NCBI GenBank assembly: GCA_022495005.1 | Contig: JAGYXB010000442.1 | Location: forward strand, 62,001-126,000 | DNA from: Rhyacophila brunnea | Lineage: Eukaryota > Arthropoda > Insecta > Trichoptera > Rhyacophilidae | Length of the DNA stretch: 64,000 nt | Direction: 5' to 3' | The notes under the pieces: generated by a model | The model's database searches: none | What the model saw: the letters and a program-made list of their open reading frames with translations, nothing else | What the model was told of the DNA's origin: nothing | Part shown: piece by piece, positions 1 to 11,400 of the stretch | How the letters are laid out: every line of letters begins with the position of its first letter | How positions within the stretch are numbered: position 1 is the stretch's first letter | Program-made: the position numbers and the translations under genes

Positions 1-1428
1 TTATTTGTCCACGCCATCCGCCTCTGTAATACTTATATTAATATAGGTAGGTATATATTGTGTTCGTATCGGCCGACCCTTGATTTACGGTCTTTTGTGA
101 TATTCGCAATTGTTTATTTTAGATAAGCAAGTATGTGTCCTGAAATGCTGGCTTATTTTTTTTATTTTATTTTAAAAACAATATATACCATAAAGCTCAA
201 ATTACTTACCCTTTGACTAAAACATGGTTATCAAATCTATTATTATTATTGTATACAATGTGTTATTTATTAATTTATATTATTTTGACCAGCTTGCTTG
301 ATCGTGTGAAATATGAGATTTGAATAACCTATAAACAAACTTTGTATTAAAAGTATATTAGCCTATGCTTTGTATTGTTGGACTGCACATGTTATTGGTA
401 CCTATAGGTAGTATTTTTAATATTATATTATTCTTTTATTACTTAGCTCGAGCTATGTGATGAAAAATATGTAGTTGTTGGTTTAGAAACAATATGAATA
501 AATTGTAATAGGTATATTATACGATTTGACAGCTTTTTTATTCATTCTTCGTTTCGTTTCGTTTGGGCTCAAACTCTAGTTGTGATTTTTGTAAACTAAT
601 AAACTTTATGAAGACTTGCAAGCTGTCAAAATATAAATCAAACGTAGGTAAGAACTTTTAATATGTCTATGCCGGTTAATACGCAGAGGTACGGAAAATT
701 AAGTGTTTTTTTTTTAATTGGTTAACACTATTTAATAGACATGAAATTTAAAGACATCCACTGAATAAGCCAACATATTTTTCGTTTAATAAGTAGGTTA
801 TCAAAATAATGTTAGAAGTTTTCTAAAATCCATCTCAATCGAAAAATCAAACATTCGCAATGAAATATTTAAGAAATACTTCATAAAATAATCGTATGTT
901 TTTTTATACTGCCTGTATCATAACTAAATAAGTTTGGACTAGGTATTTCGTGTTTTTATTCATTTGAAATTAAATTGCTGAAAGATTATCTACAAAAAAT
1001 GGCATGGATATGTAGGATTTATGGTTTGGATTAAATCCAGCTGCGAAATATGTCAATATGGGTGTAGTTTTAGTAGTTGGACGCACTTGGTAGAAATAAA
1101 TTAATGTTATTTTTCTTCATTATTTTCAGACAGACGCACGAAAGGCGTGCTGTGGATATTCGTAAACATTGAAGAATTTCAAATAGTTACTTGACAGATT
1201 CTATCGTATATAATCTTGTTTTCTATCGGATGGACCAACTCTTTTACTTATTGATTTTTAATACAACATACGATCTAAACTGATGACAGATGTTCAGTAC
1301 AACAATTTCTGAAATTTATTTTAGAAGGTTACATTAGAAAGTTAACCTATTTTGTGTACGTTCAAAGATCTTTTTACCTATTTTCATATCGATAAAGTCA
1401 TATATTATATTATATATAACAACTAACA
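1..1428 (+). other. upstream region / probable 5'UTR of nanos-A
   Basis: No coding signal is visible. A good splice acceptor (TATTTTCAG) ends at about 1129, so the stretch 1130..1428 may be the 5'UTR part of the first coding exon, with an earlier untranslated exon upstream or outside the window. An in-frame TAA at 1417..1419, four codons before the ATG at 1429, blocks any N-terminal extension. No promoter element can be named with confidence. Confidence 0.4.
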
Positions 1429-2458
1429 ATGGCGTTAGTTACCTCAATGTCAAATCTTAGTATAAAACAAGATCAAATATGGAATTCTGACGTTAAAATT
1501 CACACAACAAACTGGGACACTGCAGAAACACATGAATCAAACGCTGTTAGTCAATCTGGAGTAAAACTACAAACATCAGGCGCCCCAGATGCAACGAAGC
1601 ATTATTCAAAATCACCAATGATCTCTGAAAGGGATCGTTTAATTGAGGAACAAATCACTAATTTCCAAATGCTGAAACCTGAAGAACAAACCAATGAATT
1701 AAGATCCTTGTTCATGGGAGATACGGAAAATCTAGTAACATTGAGACCGGTTGATCTTGGTCAAAATCAGCATATCGCACAAAGATGTCATAATCAAAAT
1801 ATATGCGGTCACGAGGATCAGAAAAATCTGATGCTGTACCAGCAGAATAATACTTACAATCCAACAAATGTTGACGATTCTTTTAAAGAAAACTGTAACT
1901 ATTACGTGAAGTCGGTTTCTGCACCAAAGTACAAAAACTACTCGAATAATAATATTATGTATAATAACAATTATACAGCGAATATTCCTAACTATTATAA
2001 TGCGTTACGAGGAGTCAATAAAGACAGCCACTGGACATATAATCAAAACGACTATAGGGCTAGAAGTCACCTGAACTACCAAGAAGAACTGAATAAAGCA
2101 AGGATCGCTTACTATTTGACTTCACAGGAGCAGTTGAATAAAGAGCAGCTAGCTTTGGCGGCATGCTTCGCTCAAAATGATCCTGCGAGAATGGCTAACG
2201 TTAATGAAGATATTGAAGGTAAAGTTGGAGAAGACAATGAAGAAAACGCACCTGCCGTTTCCAGCAATGACGAAAAAAACGAAAATGATACAGAAGCAGG
2301 TAGAAGTGACAAGGGTCAGAAGACTTGCAATTTTAAAGGTTACGGATTGGAAGAAGAAGCAGAAGGCGTCAAGAATGACAGCAGAGATGGAAGTCCGTTT
2401 GACAAATACCCAAGTTCTAGTGATGGACAGTCCGATGCAGGATCAGAGGAAAGCAAAG
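1429..2458 (+). CDS. nanos: nanos-A coding exon 1
   Basis: The ATG sits in AACAATGG, a good start context, with an in-frame stop just upstream. The exon encodes 343 codons of N, Q and Y-rich, then acidic low-complexity sequence with no recognised domain, and ends in phase 1 at AAAG|GTAATA. The open frame runs about 40 nt past the donor before a stop, as expected for read-through into an intron. The words TAACAATGGCGT around the start are shared exactly with the start of nanos-B at 31005..31016, which supports the common origin of the two 5' ends. Confidence 0.75.
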
Positions 2459-5400
2459 GTAATAATAATATATTATTGATCTATAATTTTTCATAATAGG
2501 TAAGTATGTATATTTTACAGTATTTTAAAATATTTTCGTAATTACCTACTTACTTGTTTCTGTTTTTTTCAATACCTCCACAGTCTGATAGGCCGTCACG
2601 TTAAGAGAATTCTTGACAGACTATTTTATGATACTATTAGGTACACTGCACACTCCCAAATTATTAGGCAATGATCTAGATCCGAATACAAATAAATTAT
2701 TGATTGTTCAAAAAAATATAATCATTGATTAAAAATCAATTGTTTCATCCAACTAAAGATGGCGAAGAAAACCTTTGTCTATACCAGGGGCGGGCAAACT
2801 TTTTGGATGGAGGGCCAAATTCAAGAATTCAAAATGAGCGGCGGGCCGCAAGTAAAATACCATTTTTAGATATACACTATTTATTATCACGAAAAATAAA
2901 CATTACAAAAAAATTAATGAGAAGAATGAAAGTGTTGTACATTTTTTCAAATTCAGGTGTTGATTTTGTGGTTGATATTTTCAAAACTGCTTGTAAATGG
3001 GCATCGGAGATATTTGATCGTAAAGAATTTTTATTGAGGTTCATGATCGAAAATGTTTGTTCACATATATAGGTTGATCCAAAAAGAACGAACATTTTTC
3101 TTGCATAATCTTTAAGTTGTTCGAATTTGTCTGAATTAAGGGCATTGTAAAATTTGGATATATCTTCACGACGATGCAATTCTCTTAAATCAGTGTCACA
3201 CTGCAGACCAATAATCTCAAGTTGTAGTAGCTCTGTCAGTACACTATCAATACCTATTGAAAATGGATCGCGTACTGTTGCTAAACTTGTCTCAATTTTT
3301 TGGAAGTTACCAAATCTTTGTAAAAAATCGTCATTCAGAGCTTTAATAATTTTACCATATTCTTCAAATTTATATTCTGGTATATTCAGCAACTTCAAAG
3401 TTGGAAAGTGGTCCACGTTCTTATTCGATATTTGTCGAAGGAACAACTTGAGTTTTAATTGAAATCCATTCAAACTCTTCACCATATCGTGGGCATATAT
3501 TTTTTTTCCTTGCAACGCAGAGTTAAAAGTATTTAAATGTGTCGCGATGTTCAACATAGAAAATAGTGGTTACATAGTGTGAGACGAGACGCAAGGAAGA
3601 CGTACTGAGATAATACATTAACGAAACAACAAATTCTTCAAATTTTAATCTATTGTCAATATTTTTTAAAAAATATATAAAAAAAGTTATTCGTAATCAG
3701 AAGTACAATTAAAGATGGCGGGCCGCAAAAAAATACCCGGCGGGCCACATGCGGCCCGCGGGCCGCAGTTTGCCCTCCCCTGGTCTATACAGATTGAGCC
3801 TTTATAATACTTACTAATGATCAAATAACCAGAAAATTATTTTTTACTGTAAAAGAAAATTGAAATGAACAATCACTGTTGTTCACAAAAATATGCCAGA
3901 TAGGGTAAGAAAATAAGCTAGCAGCGATGGTAGAAAAAAATCTAGATTTTATCATAATTCAAAAAGTGTCTAGAAACCACCATTTTTTTTAAATAGCCAA
4001 ATTATTAATATTGTATAATTGTACAAGAACAAAGATCGAAGAAGAATTTCTTATTTTACAACTAATAAAATACCTAAGTCACAAAATCAAATCACGTAGG
4101 AAGTTTAGTGATAATTTTGCGTGTAGCAATTATTTAATTTATAAGATATAAGGTACAAAAAATGAGCATGAAGATTTTCAAGCAAATCTGTTATATTATT
4201 CTAGCTTTATTATGAGAAGTTTTAAGCTGTTTGCGTTGTTTAAGGGGGTACATGCTCGTCGAAGGTCAAAATTGAGTTTTTATTGTATTTTCAAACCATG
4301 ATCCTGACACTCCTTAAACGTTGTAGATAATCTATTTATATAATTTTGAAGCCTTATTATCCTTTATAGTTATTTTAAACATTTGATGACTGCATAAAGT
4401 ATTTTTGTTACATAAAATAGTATTCTTTTAAACCTCTCGCTCTAATGTTTTAGAATATAGTCATATTTCGGTACATAACTGTGCAGTGGTGTTAAGATTT
4501 TTTACATTTATTAATTTTTAAACGCATTTATAAAACCATTAGTATAATTTATTACGAGATAATTTTTATAAAATATTCACGATAAAAAATTATTTTGATA
4601 ATCTCTGTGATCCCAAATTTGACAAGAATTAAGCATTTTATTATTCAAAAAATCGGCAAGATTAACAAATTTGAAGATGATTCTAAAGATATTTATTATA
4701 AGCTATGTCTTTGACCATTCAACTGTGATAAAAATCTTATGAATAATGATTGCTTTATAATAATTATTGACCTAAGAATAAGGTAGTGTTTTTTTGAAAT
4801 TCGCCATTTCTTTTGTCATTCTCTAGTGGTTAAGCTACAACATACGGCCGTAGCCATAAAATGACAAACTATAATTAAAGTAGGGAGTAAAATTATGTTA
4901 ACGCGCGTGTTTGAACATGTACCAAACTGAATTTTTTTTTATTTTTTTTTAAACGGTACATGTTCAAACACGCGCGTCAATATCATTTTACTCCCTACTT
5001 TAATTATAGATTGTCAATTTATGGCTACGGCCGTATGTTGTAGCTTAACTACTGGGGAATGACAAAAGAAATGGCGTATTTCAAAAAAACACTACCTTAT
5101 TCTTAGGTCAATAATTATTATAAAGCAATCATTATTCATAAGATGTTTATCATACTTGAATGGTCAAAGACATAGCTTATAATAATAAGTATCTTTAGAA
5201 TCATCTTTAAATGTGTTAATCTTGCTGATTTTTTGAATAATAAAATGCCTAATTCTTGTCAAATTTGGGATCACAGAGATTATCAATATAATTTTGTATC
5301 GTGAATATTTTACAAAAATTATCTCGTAATAAATTATGCTAATGGTTATATAAATGCGTTTAAAAATTAATAAATGTAAAAAATCTTAACACCACTGCAC

Positions 5401-8400
5401 AGTTATGTACCGAAATATGACTATATTCCAAAACATTAGAGCGAGAGGTTTAAAGAATACTATTTTATGTAACAAAAATACTTCATGCAGTCATCAAACG
5501 TTTAAAATAACTATAAAGGATAATAAGGCTTCAAAATTATATAAATAGATCATCTACAACGTTTAAGGAGTGTCCAGGATCATGGTTTGAATATACAATA
5601 AAAACTCAATTTTGACCTTCGACGAGCATGTCCCCCCTTAAAAATGCTAGATTTAATCCCACACGCCAGATGAAAATTTTGCAAGTTAGATTCACATTCA
5701 AAGATGTTAGTCTGGCAAGAAAAACAATAAGTTGGCAACGCTGATCAGTGATCACTAAATAGACAGAGGTGTTTTTTTTGAACTAATATAATATACCTAC
5801 TTATTCTTTTAACACTACAACTCAAATTACAGTAGTACAATTAGTGATGTAAGTGGAACAATACAGACACCTAGGTTTTGAGAAAATCACATAAGTATTG
5901 TGACCTCACCGGGATCGAACCCAGCGCCGTACGCACTGGACTACGAGAGCTAGATGACCAGTCATTAACATCATAGATAACAGTATCTATAATATGTAAG
6001 CAAGTAAACAAAACTGGGATCGTTATACAATGTTGCAATATAAGAAGACACGAGACACGTATTGAAAATGATTTTGCTATTGTATTACATATAATTTATA
6101 GACCAAACATTTAAGATCGAACTTATTAATCATACATTAATTCTTCTGCTTGTTATATTATATATTATTAATTCTCAGCCCGCAGGCGATCCTTGGATGA
6201 TGTGATGGCGGACTTCCGGTCTAACGGTTGGGACACTGAAGCTGGTTCTACGGCAGCCATACAGCATCATGCTGATAATGTGGATGGTGTTTCAGGGGTG
6301 CACGTCAATTCTTTACACTTGGGGGCATCAATCCACACCCCGCTTCTGCCGAGACATGCATATAGTCGGCATCAGAGTTATCCGCCGACTAGAAATACTC
6401 TTGGTAAGCAACCAGTCATTAAAAGAAATTAGATTTGAGATCATATGGGCAACCGCAGAGTGCAGGTTTGTATTAACAGATTTTTGTTTTTACAAGACAT
6501 GGATGTGCATACTGCAATGACATTAATATGGACGAAGCATCTGGAAAAAAAATGACACTCACTTTTTTGTCGGGTCTGCCGAATGACATAATCTGTTCTA
6601 ACTCCATTAAAATAAAGGTGATATTGCTATAAATTCTCGATGCTTCTTGTCGGGTCTGCCGAATGGTTCGGTTCGAACGGGTCCGCACAAACGAATATTG
6701 ATACTAGAAAAACTGTTCTAACGCCATTACAATAGAGGTCATATTGCTATAAATTCCCGATGCGTGATATCGCATAATTGATATTGCGTGACGTCTACCT
6801 ATGCACGTGCGAATGTTACGTTTGAATTTACTTGCTAGCTACTTTACTGAGTGCGTCGTCCATTAATAATGTCATTGGCATACTGTGACTCAAACACAAA
6901 TTGAAAAACAATATTACTTGTATTTGCCAGACCCAGGATTCGAATCTAGTAGCCACCAAATTATAACCGCTCGGCCATCGTGATAATCATTCGCGGATCA
7001 CAATTTTACTGTTTTTTCGGGTTGTGCAGTCGAAGTACCTAGTCAAAAATCAACTGACAATCTTTTTCGCAAACGTTAATAATAGGTTTACGCACAGTAC
7101 GACTTCTATATCAAGTCTTGTCCGTCACCACGGTCGATTTTTTTTATACTAAAACCCTCCTAAACTAAACTAAAGCCCATAATTCAGTGTGTTCGATATT
7201 GCGTGAACTTTTATCAATATTAAAATGACTAATCTTGGCGGAAGCAGACGGAAAGCATTATCTAGATTCTAGAATATATAAGCACTGTGAGGAGGAGAAA
7301 CAAAAAAGAAAGCTTTTAATTCCTCTCAATAGATAAGAGTATCTGCTATGACCAGGGAACTCAGAAATATGCTATGACAAATCAACACATAAAGAGCGCG
7401 CAAAAAGTGTCAGTGCATGCAGCAGTGACGTAGTGATATATTTGATCTGTGTGCAATAAACGTATTGTGTACTTTCTATCGAAAGATCATTTTTTTTAAT
7501 AATTCTTAAAATAGTCGTGGTCGGGTTTGAACTAGATTAGATAGTTCTGATTTTGTTTTAAAGTCAGTAACGTCCCTGGATAAAATACCGCTCTCTAACA
7601 TTTATTTGTATTTTTATTTAAATTAGTTCACTAATATATTTTAATATTTCTTCTAAGCTAAGATTGCCGTATCCGGAAATTTGTACGTATGTAGTCAACC
7701 GTATCAGACTTCACCGTGAGATGTTAAATTCGAAATAGATGGGCGTATATTATATAGTATTGAGATAAAATTCATGTCTAACTAAAATACCTAAAAGTAC
7801 GTAGGTACATAATAAAAGCCACCGGAAAACAGATATATCTTACGTAAATTAGAATTACAATTATATCGTATCATTTCTATAAAACTGTGGTAGGTGGTAG
7901 TGCAAGTCGTAACTATCAAGTATCAAATTAATATTCTTATTGAATCTAATAAAATGGGAACACTGTCTGCAATAATCCACGAACAACAATGCTTTACGGC
8001 TATCTTTTTTTTCATGGTGCGACAGCGAAATGTAACAATATTTACAATTTACGTGTACCCGTTTTATCTCCGTAGACGAAAAAAATCTTTTGCAAGCCTA
8101 CTCTTAATTCTTGTAGGTAACATTAGTATTTCTTCATTATGGCCTGTCAATCACCACGCGACGTCACTGTACAGTGTACACAATTCATAAGATTATCGTT
8201 CTTATACTATAATAAAATGAAGAATTATTTTACCTATAAACTATTCTCTTATTCTTGGTTGATATATTTTTTAGGTGAAATGAATCCAGCTGCTTTGAAA
8301 CCATCCGCCAGTTCAGATCAAATGGATCTTCTCCGTCTGCTACTGGTCCAGCAACAGCAAAGCTTAGTTCATCAGCAGCATGGTGCGGCAAACAGGGTGC

Positions 8401-11400
8401 CGTCTGGAATTCAAAATATCGCCGGTAAGGAAATTAATTACGTAGGCAACACTGTACGTGTTAAAAAAAACGTTCTTTTGTAGAGACTGAGGTCTATGAA
8501 AATTAAACTAAACCATTTTACGATTTTATGGAGCTTATTGGAGATTACTTGGAGTTATATTATATTTATAGTGGATTTATTATAATGTAATATATTATAT
8601 AATATAATCGTAGTATATCAATGAATATAATAGATTATTAGACAATAAATGTTGTTTGATTTGATACAGTGATTGGATGCAGTAAATGGTTTCTTCTTTG
8701 GTGCTAAGTTGATACTGATCTAGTATGATTCTATATAAAAAAAAAACTTTATTAATGTTAAGCATAGCTTTCTCAGACGTTTGGGTTGATAAGAAAAGTA
8801 AACATAAAACATGCTATAAAAAAGAAGTTTTGAAACAATGAGTGATAAAGCATACCTTATCAAATGCATAGCCAGACGTCTATTATGCTGATTTTTAATA
8901 CTTGGTATTGAGCGGTTTAAGCGTCGGCCTATAATATCGTGGGTCCCAGGTTTGAATCCTGGGTCTGGAAAATACATATATTGTTTTCCAGTTTGTGTAT
9001 GGAGTCAGAGTATAGACCTAATAGGTTGAGCAAGTGGTTGACATTCCTTTCTCGTTATTCTTCCTTAAGCTTCTATCCTCAGCATTTCGCGATTGTTGCA
9101 GAGGCTATTCTCAATAAATAATTTGGATGTTTCATGAATACTGTAAGTCCCAAGCAATATATTATGGCCTAATTATTTTAATTTACTTTAGAAATTATAA
9201 AAGGGAAGCATTAACTATTCTTATTTTTATTACCAGTTTACGTTGAAGACGTTTTAAAATTAATTGGAAGCCCGCATGGCCTCGTCTTATAATCTGCATT
9301 ACATTCTTCATGGCCTGCCGGCAGGGGTTAGAGTAACATATGATGTGCCTTAAGCGGGGGCGTAGTTTCCCTTTACTGTTGCGCAATAGGCTCTTTAGAC
9401 AATTAGAAAATAGTTGGATGATGACCCAAAAACACCAAAAACATTTTAACGGCGAATGGGAATTTCTTTGTGATGATGAAGTGTTGCTTAATTTGTAATG
9501 CCTCAGTACCCCAATGATTGATAATGGGAGTGTGGTAAATTCAGAGCCGGAAATAACCTACGATTAAAGCGGTTATGGCCCCACAAATTGGAAAGGCCAG
9601 CCAACCCCAAAAAATAAGTCAACTTTGAACTCTTGAGCACAATTTTTTTTAAATTACGTTTTGATCAGTTGTGTTTTTGGGGACACAATATGTTTTAGCC
9701 AAGTGTCCCCCAAGTATAAATCCGAATCTGGGTGGATTAATGGCCGTGTTGAAATGAGATACCTACATAATCACAGTATACCTGAAATTGGACATGCCTG
9801 TTTTATAGGTACCGCCCCCAGGATATGGACCGACAATAATTCGAGATTTCAGCAGTTATCCAGTGCTACTGCAAACCCGCTTTTGAACTTGGCGTCGCAG
9901 AATTTGGTCTCCTTTCCACCCACTACTCATACGTCATCAGTAAACAGCAATGTGATGGTACCAGGGCTGAATTTTAACAATCAGGCTGAATTGATTCAAG
10001 CTAATTTACTGAACGGATTCCAGGGACATTACAAGAAACGGGAGAAGAGGACTGTCCAAGCAGTAAGTGCAATCTACACTAATAATTTAATTTAATTTCC
10101 TGTCTGGCTTCGGAATAATATGTAGGCATTTCATTTTTAATTAGCGTTTTGATTAGATATTTCCTTGATACACAATAAAATTGAGCTGATTTTTTTTTTT
10201 AAATTTTATTATGTTTGTCTATTTGTTCCATTAGAACTCAACAACTACTGGACCGACATTATTGAAACATTATTATTGAAAACACTACGTTCTATTAATT
10301 TATCCAGTCATCTGGATATCTGAAAAGGCTCTGAAGTTAAAATAAAACTTAAAAATAACACACTTGCAACAATTCATCACGAGTAGGTAAAGTGGTTAGA
10401 TAAAAGCAGTGGAGTAGTGAGGTGAGTGTGGGTAGAGGGACGTGCGACCAACCGCTGTCTGTCTCAACTTTTAAATGCGTATGTCAAGCGGACGAGGTCG
10501 CGCGTTATCGCTATTGAAATGCATTATAAACAGGGCTCGAAATGGACCGTAGCGCACCGGTGCGTCGTTCCGGTTCATGAAATTGGTAAAATTATCGCTC
10601 CGTTTTTTGGTATAAATAATTTGACCATCTGAGCTAAATAGGCCATATATAAGAAAAAATATAAAATTGTTGAGCGTTCCGGTTCATCAACTTTTCCATT
10701 TCGAGCGCTGATTATAGATGAGATTTGTTACCAAAGCGTTACCCGGATTATTGAACGCTGCGGACAGAATCGCTGACACTACAAAACAGTACCTACCTAC
10801 TTATTTAATAATTAATGCTATCAAAGAATTACTTAATGGAATTTGAATATAAATTCTAATCGATTTAAGTTGAGTTATTGTTTTTCAACCTGGGTTTCGA
10901 TTATTAGCATTTTCAGGCACTATGTACACCACTCACCAATGTCATATCATGCATAACTGAAGCTGTCATAAAATCGTCAAAAAATTTATTCAATTTTAGG
11001 AATGTGGTTTCTGCCGTAATAATGGGGAGCAGCCGTGCGTTTATAAGTCACATAACTTGAAGGATGCCATGGGAAGAGTGACGTGCCCCATTCTGCGTGA
11101 TTTCCGCTGTCCGAATTGCGACGCCACTGGTGATCACGCGCACACTATCAAATATTGCCCCCAGGCTGGCAGCCAAGGTATGTAAGTTGTATAATTGTAT
11201 ACCTATTTACTTATTATATATTTACATATCTGGTAAGTCTTTTTAATATAGGGATTCGAAGCGCTCTTTATATGTAGCCGTTTATAGCAATTTTCTTTGC
11301 CACCCACTTGCGTCAACGAGGAGTGCTACGTCGGCATAGATGACTACCGATACTATGGCACGCGGAGGAATTATGTTGGTTACATTGTAGAACCATGTAA

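Larger units (their letters stand above)
2459..6178 (+). other. nanos-A intron 1
   Basis: 3.7-kb intron from GTAATA to TTCTCAG. It contains a hAT element, a 1.39-kb foldback element and a tRNA-like SINE fragment, each listed separately. The remaining AT-rich sequence shows nothing recognisable. Confidence 0.75.
6404..8274 (+). other. nanos-A intron 2
   Basis: Contains a SINE split by a hAT MITE and an LTR-like stretch (separate entries). From about 7560 to 8270 only AT-rich DNA is seen. Confidence 0.75.

Noticed and set aside
2177..2479. 100-codon frame overlapping nanos-A exon 1
   Set aside because: Alternate-frame shadow of the exon, Lys/Met-rich translation of an acidic coding stretch.
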